From an uncultured Bacteroidales bacterium (GTDB lineage: Bacteria; Bacteroidota; Bacteroidia; Bacteroidales; Marinilabiliaceae), in contig CAKUVM010000011.1 in the NCBI GenBank assembly GCA_934699135.1, positions 1-38,955 of the forward strand: 38,955 nucleotides of DNA. The letters run 5' to 3'. Shown here one piece after another: positions 1 to 9,300 of this stretch. Both the position numbers and the translations under genes were made by a program. The notes beneath the pieces are model-generated. The model saw nothing but the letters and a program-made list of their open reading frames with translations, searched no databases and was not told where the DNA came from. Position 1 is the stretch's first letter; each line of letters begins with the position of its first letter.

Positions 1-416
1 CCATATGGGTCATCGGCATTTTCACCTTGCTCAGCGGCATCGTGGGCGTGTCAAACATCATGCTCATCACCGTAAAGGAGCGCACGCGAGAGTTCGGCAT
101 CCGCAAGGCTCTCGGGGCAAAGCCCCGCTCCATCTTGACCCTCGTTATGGCCGAGAGCGTGGCCATCACCACATTCTTCGGCTACGTTGGCATGGTGGCC
201 GGCATAGGCGTCACGGAGCTGGCGGCCGGCATGATGGGAGACGGGACGATGAGCAACGGCATGTGGTCAGAGACCGTCTTCACCAATCCCACGGTGGACA
301 TCTCCGTGGCCATCGAAGCCACTCTCACGCTCATTGTGGCGGGCAGCATAGCGGGTTTTATCCCGGCGCGCAAGGCCGTTAGCATCAGGCCCATTGAGGC
401 TCTCAGGGCCGACTAG
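1..416 (+). CDS. MacB/FtsX-type ABC transporter permease, C-terminal part (cut by window edge)
   Basis: Only the C-terminal ~137 codons are present; the frame is open from base 3 and ends at TAG 414-416. The visible part is the conserved end of an FtsX/MacB permease domain: a hydrophobic segment, the GIVGVSNIMLITVKERTREF signature, the RKALGAKP cytoplasmic stretch, then two further membrane segments and the usual ending IRPIEALRAD. This family forms the inner-membrane part of tripartite exporters that drive a periplasmic adaptor and a TolC channel instead of moving substrate through the membrane themselves. It lies 41 bp before a second permease of the same family, so the two probably form a heterodimer. 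No ATPase is visible; it is expected upstream. The substrate cannot be read from the sequence. Confidence 0.93.
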   Translation, partial: IWVIGIFTLLSGIVGVSNIMLITVKERTREFGIRKALGAKPRSILTLVMAESVAITTFFGYVGMVAGIGVTELAAGMMGDGTMSNGMWSETVFTNPTVDISVAIEATLTLIVAGSIAGFIPARKAVSIRPIEALRAD

Positions 417-457
417 GCCTCATCTCGGAAGCAAACGATAAAGATATTTTTCCAAAA

Positions 458-1702
458 ATGAGAATCGACAGAGACAGCATCGAGGAGATTCTGGTGACGC
501 TGACGCGCAACAAGTCGCGCAGCATCCTGACGGCCTTCGGCGTCTTTTGGGGAATCTTCATGCTCGTCAGCCTCGTGGGAGGCGGCAACGGGCTGCAAGA
601 CCTCATGAAGTCCAATTTCGACGGCTTCGCCACAAACTCCTGCTTCGTGTGCTCCAACCGCACGGGCGAGGCTTACAAGGGCTTCCGCAAGGGGCGGTGG
701 TGGGATCTTGAGAATGAAGATCTGGCCCGACTCCGCAACGGCGTCGATGGGCTTGACGTCATCACGGCCACCATCGCGGATTGGGACAAGAACGCCTTTC
801 ACGGCGACAAGAAATATAACTGCGCGGTCAAGGGCCTATATCCCGAATATGACGCCATTGAGAGGCAGACCCTCATCTACGGCCGTTTCTTCAACGAGGT
901 GGACATCCGCGACCGCCGCAAGGTCTGCGTGCTGGGCAAGCGCGTCTACGAGGCTCTCTATAACAGGGGCGAGGACCCGTGCGGCTCTTTCGTCAGAGTG
1001 GACGGTATCTACTACCGAGTCGTGGGCGTGGTCTCGACCATGGGCAACATCAACATCCAAGGCAACGGCTCAGAGCAGGTCTTGCTGCCATTCACGGTCT
1101 ACCAGACGGCCTATAACTACGGCAACAGGCTCGATGTCATCAACATGACCCTCAAGCCGGGCTACAAGGTGGCCGACCTGAAGCCCAAGATGGAGGCCAT
1201 CCTCAAAGAGGCGCACCTCATTGCGCCAGATGATAAGCAGGCGGTCTGGCTGCTCGACGCGGAGGCCATGTTCTCCATGATAGACAATCTCTTCATCGGC
1301 ATCAAGGCCTTGGTGATCCTTGTGGGGCTGGGCACCCTTTTGGCCGGTATCATTGGCGTGTCTAACATCATGATGGTCACCGTCAAGGAGCGCACCGTGG
1401 AGATTGGCATCCGCAGGGCCATAGGCGCGCAGCCGCGAGACATCATGCAGCAGATCCTGTCGGAGAGCATCGTCATAACCCTCCTGGCCGGCATGACGGG
1501 CATATGCGCCGGGGTGGGCTTTCTTCAGGTTCTGGAGAATGCCACGCAAGGCGACTCCGGCCAGGTGTTCGGTTTCCAAGTGTCGTTCGCCACATCTCTC
1601 GCCATGCTCGCTCTCATTGTGGTGCTTGGCGTTGTGGCCGGCCTCGCGCCGGCCTATAGGGCCATGGCCATCAAACCCGTAGACGCCATGCGAGATGAAT
1701 AG
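458..1702 (+). CDS. MacB/FtsX-type ABC transporter permease
   Basis: A 414-residue inner-membrane permease. The N-terminus carries the short amphipathic lead and first membrane helix of the MacB_PCD/FtsX family (hydrophobic around residues 25-45, GVFWGIFMLVSLVGG). A large periplasmic domain follows (about 50-270), then three C-terminal helices with GIIGVSNIMMVTVKERTVEI and the ending AIKPVDAMRDE. The same signature occurs in the truncated permease upstream, so the two are paralogues and probably partners. The ATG at 458 lies in an A-rich leader (aaagatatttttccaaaa), the normal initiation context here. Adaptor and channel genes follow on the same strand, which supports an efflux role over the cell-division (FtsEX) or lipoprotein-sorting (LolCDE) uses of the fold. 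Substrate unknown. Confidence 0.93.
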   Translation: MRIDRDSIEEILVTLTRNKSRSILTAFGVFWGIFMLVSLVGGGNGLQDLMKSNFDGFATNSCFVCSNRTGEAYKGFRKGRWWDLENEDLARLRNGVDGLDVITATIADWDKNAFHGDKKYNCAVKGLYPEYDAIERQTLIYGRFFNEVDIRDRRKVCVLGKRVYEALYNRGEDPCGSFVRVDGIYYRVVGVVSTMGNINIQGNGSEQVLLPFTVYQTAYNYGNRLDVINMTLKPGYKVADLKPKMEAILKEAHLIAPDDKQAVWLLDAEAMFSMIDNLFIGIKALVILVGLGTLLAGIIGVSNIMMVTVKERTVEIGIRRAIGAQPRDIMQQILSESIVITLLAGMTGICAGVGFLQVLENATQGDSGQVFGFQVSFATSLAMLALIVVLGVVAGLAPAYRAMAIKPVDAMRDE

Positions 1703-1762
1703 GCGTAAACAGATAATCATTCAATTCACAGAAGTATAGATGTCATATTAACAATACCCATC

Positions 1763-2857
1763 ATGAAGAAGTTCCTAAAAGTTGCGCTCATTGTCATTGT
1801 AGTCATCCTTTTCATCTGGACTTTCATCTTCCTCTATCAGAAGTCCCAGCCCAAGGCCAAGTCTTTCACCATGGTGCGCCCCGAGGTTGGCGACTTGGAG
1901 CAGGCCACCGTGGCCACGGGCAAAATTGAGCCGCGAGACGAGATTGAGATCAAGCCGCAGATATCCGGCATCATAGCCGAGATTTATAAGGAGGCCGGCC
2001 AAACCGTCAAGGCGGGCGAGGTGCTGGCCAAGGTGAAGGTGATTCCTGAGATGAGCTCGCTCAATGCCGCGCAGAGCCGAGTGCGCTTGGCGGAAATATC
2101 TCTCAAGCAGGCGCAGACCGACTTTGGCAGGATGAAGAACCTCTTTGAGCAGAAACTTGTCAGCGCCGAGGAGTATGAGAAATCGGAGGTGACGCTCCGT
2201 CAGGCGGAGGAGGAGAAAGTGGCGGCCGATGACAATCTTGAAATTGTCAAGGAGGGAATCTCCAAGAGCAATGCCTCGCTCAGCAGCACCTTCATCCGCT
2301 CCACCATCACGGGTCTCATTCTCGACGTGCCCGTCAAGGTCGGCAACTCTGTCATCATGAGCAACACGTTCAACGACGGCACCACCATAGCCACCGTGGC
2401 CGATATGACGGACCTCATCTTCAAGGGCAACATTGACGAGACCGAGGTCGGGCGCATCCGCGAGGGTATGCCTGTCAAGATCACGCTCGGCGCAATCCAA
2501 GACCTCACGCTAGACGCTCGCCTTGAATACATCTCGCCCAAGGGCGTGGAGGAAAACGGCGCCAACCAATTTGAAATCAAGGCAGCCGTCTCGGTGCCGG
2601 ACTCTGTCACGGTGCGCTCTGGCTACAGTGCCAACGCGTCCATAGTCCTCAAGCGCGTCAAATCCGTCATCACGTTGCCGGAGAGTGTCTTGGAGTTCAG
2701 TGGAGACACCACGTTCGTCTACGTCCTCACGGACTCCGTGCCGCAGCAGAGGTTTGACCGCCGCCGAGTGGAGCTGGGCATGAGCGACGGAATCAAGATG
2801 GAGATAAAGTCTGGCGTGACGACCGCCGACCAGATCCGCGGCGCCGAGAAGGAATAG
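1763..2857 (+). CDS. HlyD/MacA-type periplasmic adaptor (membrane fusion protein)
   Basis: A 364-residue adaptor with an N-terminal signal anchor (about residues 5-25). The first half of a lipoyl-like barrel follows, with VATGKIEPRDEIEIKPQ and SGIIAEIYKEAGQTVKAGEV. Then come a helical hairpin rich in Gln/Glu/Ala (about 95-165), the second lipoyl half (FIRSTITGLILDVPVKVGN), and a beta-barrel and membrane-proximal domain that closes with SVITLPESVLEFSGD. This order is that of MacA/HlyD adaptors, which bridge the permease and the outer-membrane channel. It lies 60 bp after the permease and 30 bp before the TolC-type gene, consistent with one transcript. No key feature appears damaged. The exported substrate is unknown. 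Confidence 0.95.
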   Translation: MKKFLKVALIVIVVILFIWTFIFLYQKSQPKAKSFTMVRPEVGDLEQATVATGKIEPRDEIEIKPQISGIIAEIYKEAGQTVKAGEVLAKVKVIPEMSSLNAAQSRVRLAEISLKQAQTDFGRMKNLFEQKLVSAEEYEKSEVTLRQAEEEKVAADDNLEIVKEGISKSNASLSSTFIRSTITGLILDVPVKVGNSVIMSNTFNDGTTIATVADMTDLIFKGNIDETEVGRIREGMPVKITLGAIQDLTLDARLEYISPKGVEENGANQFEIKAAVSVPDSVTVRSGYSANASIVLKRVKSVITLPESVLEFSGDTTFVYVLTDSVPQQRFDRRRVELGMSDGIKMEIKSGVTTADQIRGAEKE

Positions 2858-2887
2858 TCCCATAACCACAAAAATGTCCTCCAAGTC

Positions 2888-4216
2888 ATGAACCATTGTA
2901 TTTACATAAAGGCGGCCGCCGTAGCCGCGGCCGCCATATCGATAGCTCCTGTCGTCAATGCGCAGCAAGAGTGGACGCTCCGCCAGTGCATCGACTATGC
3001 CGTGGAGCACAGCGTCTCCATCCGTCAGCGCCAGGTGGATGTCCAAAAGAGTGAAAATGAGCTAAGCACGTCCCGCGGGGCTCATCTCCCGTCTGTCAGC
3101 GCCTACGTCGGCCAGGCGTTCGACTTCGGCCGAGGACTGACCGTCAACAATACATACGAGAACAAAAACACCCGCAACACCAGCTTCGCCATTCAGGCCA
3201 ACCTCACACTCTTCGAGGGCTTCCGCACGGCCAACGGCGTCAAGGTCGCGCGTCTCAACCTGGCCGCCGCCACCGATGACCTGGCCGCCGCCAAAGAAGA
3301 TTTGGGCATCAGCGTGGCGCAGGCCTACCTCCGGGCGCTCTGCACAAAGGAGATTGCCGAGGCGGCGCACGGGCAGGCCGACTTGAGCCGCCAGCAGCTG
3401 GACCGCAAGGTGGCGCTGATGGAAAACGGGCGCGCGGCCGAGGCCGACGTCTATGAGGCCCGCTCGCTCGTGGCGCAAGATGAGATGAACGCCGTCAAGG
3501 CCGACAATGACTATCACCTCGCGCTTCTCGACCTGTCGCAGCTCTTGGAGCTCCCGTCACCCGATGGCATGGCCGTGGCCATGCCAGACACGTCCATCGC
3601 CCTGGGGCAATATGCCGGCCCCGATGAGATATATCATGAGGCCTTGGCCTCCAGGGCGTCTGTCCGCGCGGCGCAAGAGAGAACCCAGAGCGCGGAGAGG
3701 AGCGTGGCCCTGGCCAAGGGAGCCTACTCGCCCACGCTGAGCCTCCAAGGCGGAATCTCAACAGGCTATTATGCCGTGGCGGGGCAAGACGGAGATTCGT
3801 TTGGCGACCAGCTCGGCCAGAACCTCGACAAGGCCGTCTCGCTGTCGCTCTCCATCCCCATCTTCAACCGTTTCGCAACCCGAAACGGGGTCCGCTCCGC
3901 CAAGATGAACTACTCATCGTCTCTCATGGAGCTGGAGAGCGTCCGTAAGACCCTCTATAAAGAGATTCAGCAGGCCTACTACAACGCAGTGGCCGCCAAA
4001 GCCACCTATGAGAGCAGCGTGGCCGCGGCGGAGAGTTCCGAGGCCGCGTTCAGGCTGGCCGAGGGCAAATATGCGGCTGGCCTCTCATCGGCCACCGACT
4101 ATGCCGAGGCGCGCACAAACCGCCTCACGGCAGTGGCCAACATGATTCAATATAAGTACGACATGCTCTTCCGCGGCAAGATTCTCGACTTTTACCGCGG
4201 AGCGACGCTAGACTAA
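2888..4216 (+). CDS. TolC-family outer-membrane efflux protein
   Basis: A 442-residue outer-membrane channel subunit. An Ala-rich signal peptide ends near VVNAQQEW. The mature protein begins with the family's WTLRQCIDYAVEHS motif and shows the two internal TolC repeats: long Ala/Gln/Glu-rich helices around beta-strands, with SFAIQANLTLFEGFRT in the first half and SLSLSIPIFNRFATRN in the second. These strand regions form the trimeric barrel, and the helices form the periplasmic tunnel that docks on the adaptor. It is the last gene of the efflux operon and is followed by two hairpins. Length and repeat structure are normal for the family. Confidence 0.95.
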   Translation: MNHCIYIKAAAVAAAAISIAPVVNAQQEWTLRQCIDYAVEHSVSIRQRQVDVQKSENELSTSRGAHLPSVSAYVGQAFDFGRGLTVNNTYENKNTRNTSFAIQANLTLFEGFRTANGVKVARLNLAAATDDLAAAKEDLGISVAQAYLRALCTKEIAEAAHGQADLSRQQLDRKVALMENGRAAEADVYEARSLVAQDEMNAVKADNDYHLALLDLSQLLELPSPDGMAVAMPDTSIALGQYAGPDEIYHEALASRASVRAAQERTQSAERSVALAKGAYSPTLSLQGGISTGYYAVAGQDGDSFGDQLGQNLDKAVSLSLSIPIFNRFATRNGVRSAKMNYSSSLMELESVRKTLYKEIQQAYYNAVAAKATYESSVAAAESSEAAFRLAEGKYAAGLSSATDYAEARTNRLTAVANMIQYKYDMLFRGKILDFYRGATLD

Positions 4217-4252
4217 GATATTAGTGACTTTAGGTTAGTGTTTCATGATTCT

Positions 4253-4295
4253 GCGCGCCGCGTGTCGCAACGGCGAGCGCATCTGTGCGGCGCGC
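4253..4295 (+). repeat. GC-rich inverted repeat after the efflux operon
   Basis: gcgcgccgc (4253-4261) is repeated inverted as gcggcgcgc (4287-4295), a perfect 9-bp stem with a 25-nt loop, followed by a T-rich stretch (tagtttatttt). It lies 37 bp after the TolC stop and upstream of a second, better terminator. It may be a first terminator or an RNA-stabilising 3' hairpin. Confidence 0.6.
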
Positions 4296-4332
4296 CACGT
4301 AGTTTATTTTGACAGTTGCGTGATTCTGACTG

Positions 4333-4378
4333 TGGCCGGCAAAGCGCCGTGATGACGCGCTGCCGGCCATAGCCTTTT
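4333..4378 (+). terminator. Rho-independent terminator of the efflux operon
   Basis: tggccggca (4333-4341) pairs with tgccggcca (4361-4369), and an inner gcgc/gcgc (4344-4347 with 4357-4360) lengthens the stem. A T run (cctttttata) follows. It ends transcription from the permease-adaptor-channel operon before the next promoter. Confidence 0.88.
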
Positions 4379-4395
4379 TATAATTTCTTGGCATT

Positions 4396-4427
4396 GTTGA
4401 CATTTAAGGCTGTAATGGTTATTTTTG
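4396..4427 (+). promoter_or_regulatory. Bacteroidota-type promoter upstream of the coiled-coil gene
   Basis: TATTTTTG at 4420-4427 fits the TAnnTTTG -7 consensus exactly. A GTTG at 4396-4399 lies 20 bp upstream, where the -33 element is expected. The box ends only 7 bp before the ATG at 4435, so the predicted transcript has almost no leader. Confidence 0.6.
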
Positions 4428-4434
4428 CGGCGTT

Positions 4435-5304
4435 ATGAAATTAGAGAACAAACACCTTGTCATAGCTGCGGCCGCGGCCGCCGTGGCCATAATAGTCCTC
4501 GCCGCGCTGCTCGTGCGCAGCAACAGTCAGATGTCTGAAATGACGCAAGTCTTTACAGAGGAGAAGCAGCAACTCGTCTCTGACTATCAAGACCTCTCGG
4601 TGGCCTATGACGAGGTTCACTCTGACAATGACTCTTTGGACAACCTTGTGAGCCAACAGCGAGCCAGGGTGGAGCAGCTCACCGAGGAGCTGAAGACCCT
4701 CAAGGCATCCAACGCGCGCCGCATAAAGGAGCTGCAGGGTGAACTGGCGACACTGCGAAGCGTCATGCGGAGCTTCATTGTGCAGATTGATTCGCTCAAC
4801 GCCACAAACAACGTCCTCCGTCAAGAAAACTCCGAGATGAAGGGGCGGCTGGCGAGCGCAAGCCGAGAGAACGCGTCGCTCCAGCAGCGTAACGAGTCGC
4901 TGTCTCAAAAGGTCACGGTGGCGGCGCGCCTCGAGGCCAAGTCCATAAACGTGCAGACTCTCAATTTTAAGGACCGCGAGACGAACAAACTGGCCAAGAT
5001 TGCCAAAATAAAAGTGGCTTTCACCATCACCAAAAACGTCTCGGCCGAGGTCGGCGAGCGCGACATATTCCTCCGCCTCACGCGTCCCGACGGCCAGCTC
5101 CTTTTCCACTCCAAGAGCGACACGTTCCGCTTTGAGGACTCCGACATAAATTTCTCCGCGCGCCGAAGGGTGGAGTATGGCGGCGAGGACACCCCGACCT
5201 ATGTGATATATTCAGTGGATATGGGCGAGCTGACCGCCGGAAGCTACGAGGTGGAGATCTTCGCTGGCGGCGAGGTCATAGGCCGCTCCTCTTTCAGCCT
5301 TTAG
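4435..5304 (+). CDS. Membrane-anchored periplasmic coiled-coil protein of unknown function
   Basis: A 289-residue protein with three visible parts. Residues 8-28 are one hydrophobic Ala/Val/Ile-rich segment without a clear cleavage site, so it is probably an N-terminal anchor. Residues about 33-160 are a long heptad-patterned coiled coil with almost no Gly or Pro (for example TEELKTLKASNARRIKELQ). The C-terminal ~115 residues form a compact, probably beta-rich domain (IKVAFTITKNVSAEVGERDI, then a YEVEIFAGGEVIG ending). I do not recognise a named family. It could be an envelope scaffold. The gene is 4 bp upstream of a WYL regulator, so they are probably co-transcribed, and it has its own promoter after a strong terminator. 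Confidence 0.85.
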   Translation: MKLENKHLVIAAAAAAVAIIVLAALLVRSNSQMSEMTQVFTEEKQQLVSDYQDLSVAYDEVHSDNDSLDNLVSQQRARVEQLTEELKTLKASNARRIKELQGELATLRSVMRSFIVQIDSLNATNNVLRQENSEMKGRLASASRENASLQQRNESLSQKVTVAARLEAKSINVQTLNFKDRETNKLAKIAKIKVAFTITKNVSAEVGERDIFLRLTRPDGQLLFHSKSDTFRFEDSDINFSARRRVEYGGEDTPTYVIYSVDMGELTAGSYEVEIFAGGEVIGRSSFSL

Positions 5305-5308
5305 CCCC

Positions 5309-6217
5309 GTGCCACTGGTGGACCAGCCCAAGATTGAGCGCGTCTTGCGCCTCGTGAAGCTGCTCTCGGGCCCCGTGCAGCTGTCTGTTGACGAGGTCGC
5401 CCGCAGGCTGGGCGCGTCGCCAAGGTCGGTCTACCGCTACATTGACACTTTCAAAGAGGCCGGCTTTGTGGTATACAAGCCGGCCCCCGGGGTCTATCGC
5501 CTTGGCACTGACGATGACAAGCTCGATGGCTTCGGGCGGCTCACGCACTTCACCGAGGACGAGGCCAACATCTTTGACCAGCTCCTCGACGCCCTCGATG
5601 ACACCAACGAGCTCAAGAAGGGCCTCCGGCGCAAACTATCCTCGGTCTACGAATGCACCGCGATGGCGGGCAGCACCATACGCAGCCGAAACGCGGAGAA
5701 CGTCCAGAGGCTTCGGCACGCCATGGAGGCCAAGGTGCAGGTTATTCTCAGAGGCTACTCCTCGGCCCACTCCGCGAGCGTGTCGGACAGGAGGGTCGAG
5801 GCTTTCGGCTTCTCCACAAACTATGTGCAGATATGGTGCCTGGACACCAGAGACCTCCGCGTCAAGATGTTTAAGACGTCGAGGGTGGACAGTGTCGAGG
5901 TCACCCGCGAGCCGTGGGCGCATGAGACCATGCACCAGGTGGGGCATGAAGACATTTTCCGTATGACGGGCTTTGATGTCCATCCTGTCGATCTTCGCCT
6001 GGGCCTCAGGGCGCGCAGTCTGCTTTTGGAGGAATATCCGCAGGCGGCGGCTTTCGTGGAGCGCGAGGGTGAGGGGCGTTGGCGCCTCGCCACGGGTGTG
6101 TGTGACTTTGCGGGCGTCGGGCGGTTTGTGCTTGGCTTGGCGGACGATATTGAGGTGTTGGGGTCAGAAGAGTTCTTGACCTACCTGCGTGGCTGCGCGA
6201 AGCGCATGAAATTCTAG
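5309..6217 (+). CDS. HTH/WYL-type transcriptional regulator (DeoR-like)
   Basis: A 302-residue DNA-binding protein. Residues 1-60 are a winged helix-turn-helix of HTH_11 type: KIERVLRLVKLLSGPVQLSV, then VARRLGASPRSVYRYIDTF as the recognition region. The middle and C-terminal parts resemble the WYL domain found in many bacterial ligand- or nucleic-acid-sensing regulators, including VEAFGFSTNYVQIWCLDTRD and the MFKTSRVDSVEV strand. The start must be GTG at 5309, 4 bp after the preceding stop, because the next in-frame ATG lies after the HTH. The classic W-Y-L triad reads W-C-L here. The target genes are unknown; the partner gene suggests an envelope role only by association. Confidence 0.87.
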   Translation: MPLVDQPKIERVLRLVKLLSGPVQLSVDEVARRLGASPRSVYRYIDTFKEAGFVVYKPAPGVYRLGTDDDKLDGFGRLTHFTEDEANIFDQLLDALDDTNELKKGLRRKLSSVYECTAMAGSTIRSRNAENVQRLRHAMEAKVQVILRGYSSAHSASVSDRRVEAFGFSTNYVQIWCLDTRDLRVKMFKTSRVDSVEVTREPWAHETMHQVGHEDIFRMTGFDVHPVDLRLGLRARSLLLEEYPQAAAFVEREGEGRWRLATGVCDFAGVGRFVLGLADDIEVLGSEEFLTYLRGCAKRMKF

Positions 6218-6388
6218 CTTTTTTACATTTTTTCTCCTGCCAGCGCAAAGGCGGCGTCTTCCTCTTGCGTAATTGTAGTAAATTTAAGGGCGGAAGCGCA
6301 CCCTTGAATTCTCTGGCGGCTGGCGGTCTTGGCCATTTCTTTGGTTGCCTCGCCATCGAGTGGTGCGTTTGGGCAAAAATCTTTCCCA

Positions 6389-9300
6389 ATGCAAATAAGA
6401 CTTCAGCCTCTCCTGGCTTTTGTGACCATGTCTTTGCTCCCGTTGCTCGCCGCGGGGCAGGGTAGCGTGTCCGACGGTCTGGGAGTGCAAAATATAGGCG
6501 TGTCCGACGGCCTGTCGCAGAACAATGTGAACGGCTTGGCTCTCGATGCCCGGGGCTTCTTGTGGGTCGGGACAGATGATGGCCTCGACCGTTATGACGG
6601 TGGCGAGTTCGTCTCCGTCCGCAAGGTCTCCAGCGGAGGCGGGCCCGATGGCGGCGACCCGTGCGTGACTCGGGTCAATGTTGACGCCAGTGGCCACGTC
6701 TGGGTGGTGGGCCACCGGGGCGCGGTCTTTTGCTACAGCCCTGTGGAGAATGCCTATGTGAGGCTTGAGGGGCGCGGTGGCGAGAGCCTCCGTCTGCCAT
6801 CGGAGGGTATCGTCTGCTCGGCGGACTCCATGGTGCTGCTTTACGGCTGCGATGCCGGAGCATGCGCCTTCCGTATGTCTAATGAGGGAAATCCTGAGTG
6901 CGTGTGGCAAGACACAGTGCGCTATTGCTTTGCCGCGTCTGCGCCCGAAGGCGTGTGGCTCTACGGAGGTGGCCGGCTGTCTCTTGTCGGGGCGACGGGT
7001 TGCGTCTGCCAGTTAGACTTGGCGTGGTCGACAGCCCCGGCTTCTGCCATGGCAGTGGCTGGCGGCGCCGCCCTCTTTGCCGACGGCTCTTGCTCCTTGC
7101 GCCGCGTGGCGTTGCCTAGTGGCGAGGTCTTGCCCGAGATCTCGGATCTGCCGCGCCCGGTGACCGATGTCGTCGCCCTGTCGGGCGCGCTCGTTGCCGC
7201 TGTTCATTCCGACTGCGGCCTCACCATTGTCAATTCCGAGAGCGGCGCCATATGCCCGCGCTCTTCCCTCGGGGCCGACTGCTTGGCTTCATCCCGTGTC
7301 TCTGTGGTGCGAGACAGTCAGGGCGGGGTCTGGTTCTACGATGGGGCTGGGGCCGTCTACCACTACGACGCTCTCAACGGCATACTCCGCCGGGTGGTTC
7401 TGTTGGGTCCCGCGGAGGCCGCCGGGCTGCCGTCTCTCCGCATTAATGTGGTGCCAGACGTCATGGTGCCTGGCATCTATTGGATCGCCAGCCTTGGCGG
7501 TGGCCTTGTGCGCTATGATGAGAATGCCGATGTGGCGCAGCCCGTCATCAGCAAAAGAGCCTATGTGCCCGAATATCTCCAGTGCGCCGTGCAAGACTCC
7601 GCCGGCAACCTTTGGCTTGGCAGCGAAGGTGTGGGGCTTGTCAAGATCTCGCTGCGCCGCTACGTCAGCAGGTCTTTGCGCCCTGGCGAGCCTCTGCGTT
7701 TCAGTGCGAAGAACAACGTGGTGGCGGTATTGGAGAGTGTGGACGGCAACGTGTGGATGGGTGTGAAAAACGGAGACATATACGTCTACGATCCCAAACT
7801 CATGCGTGAGTTGTGCCATAAGCAGTCCATCCGCCCGACGCATATGGCGGCCGACAGCCGAGGGCGCATATGGGTGGCCACTGACGGGTTCGGCGTCTAT
7901 GTCTATGATTTGTCCACATTTGCCGAGCTGGCTCATTACACCCACTCCGACGATAATTTCCTGTCCTTGGCCTCAGACCGCGTCATGAAGGTCGTGCCGG
8001 ATGATGATGGGCGAATATGGCTCGTCATGGCAGACGGCGGTGTGGACCTTGTTGAAGAATTCCGCCGCTCAGACACCCGCTTTCGACACTTTTTCACGGC
8101 CAACGCCCAAGCCAAGGTCACGGCCTGCGATGCTATGCTCGACTCCGAGGGGCTGCTGTGGCTGGCCACGGACCGGGGCTTCATATGCTACGCCCCGTCG
8201 CGTCTCATCAAGGATTCTGAAGACTACGTGACATATAAGTTTGATGATGAGCAGCCGGCGGCCAGCGTGCGAAACAACGAGGTGAGGGCAATATGCGAAG
8301 ACCCGCAAAAACGCATCTGCGTCGGCACGGCGGGCGGTGGCCTGTGCAGGCTTGTCTTCGATGTTGGCCATGTGCGTTTTGTCCGTTTCACGGAGTGTGA
8401 GGGCTTGCCGTCCAATGTGGTGTCGGCCATTGTTTGCACTGACGACAGCACCTTGTGGGTGGCCACCGAGAGCGGCTTGTCGCGCTTCAACCTGCGCACG
8501 GAGAAATTTTCCAACCTGAGGGCGGCGGAGACCGACTTCGGCAATCTGTTCAATAGTCACGCTTGCGCCATACGCTCCAATGGCAACATCTTGTGGGGCA
8601 GCCTTGACGGCTTGGTAGATCTGGACCCTCATATGAGGATTTCTGACGAGAAGGGCGGAAACGCCAACATCTCAACAATATCTGTAGACGGCAAGATGCT
8701 CGTCTTCGGAGTCGATGGCGGCGAACCCTCCATTGACCGGCCTGCCGCCTTTGCCCCCCGAGTCTCTTTGCCGCCAGATTTTGATGAACTCTGTTTCCGC
8801 ATTGCGGATATGGGCCGGAGTGGCGGGCGGCAGTCAGACTATGTCTACAAGATGGATGGCGTCGATGCAGACTGGGTGCCGCTCGACGCTAGCCGTGTCG
8901 CCGAATACCGCCGCCTGCCGTCGGGCGACTACACTTTCCGTGTCCGCAATGTCGGCGCGGGGGCTGAGACGTCGGTCATTGTCAGCGTGGCCAGCAACTG
9001 GTGGAGCTTGCCGCTCAAGGTGCTGTTGGCTCTTGCGGCTGTCGCTCTCGCCTTCGTGTTGCCGCTCGCCATTTTCAAAATCCTGCGCAAGCAGACGGCG
9101 GAGGCCATCGCGGAAGACGAGGTCAAGGCATATAAGTCCACTTTCCTGCGCACCATAAACCGCGAGGTGCGATCGCCCATGCGGATGATTCAGAACGCTT
9201 TGACCACCATCAAGGAGGCAAAGGGCGGTATGGCGGATGAGCTGCGTCCGCTTCTGTTCCTGATAGAGAAGAATATGACAAAGGTGTCGGGCATGGTCGG

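Noticed and set aside
1070..2500. Minus-strand ORFs of 216 and 241 codons opposite the permease and adaptor
   Set aside because: His/Gly/Leu-rich shadow translations without family motifs; the plus strand has intact transporter genes.
6329..6388. Longer N-terminus of the hybrid sensor from TTG 6329
   Set aside because: It would add 20 residues before a complete signal peptide that starts at ATG 6389.
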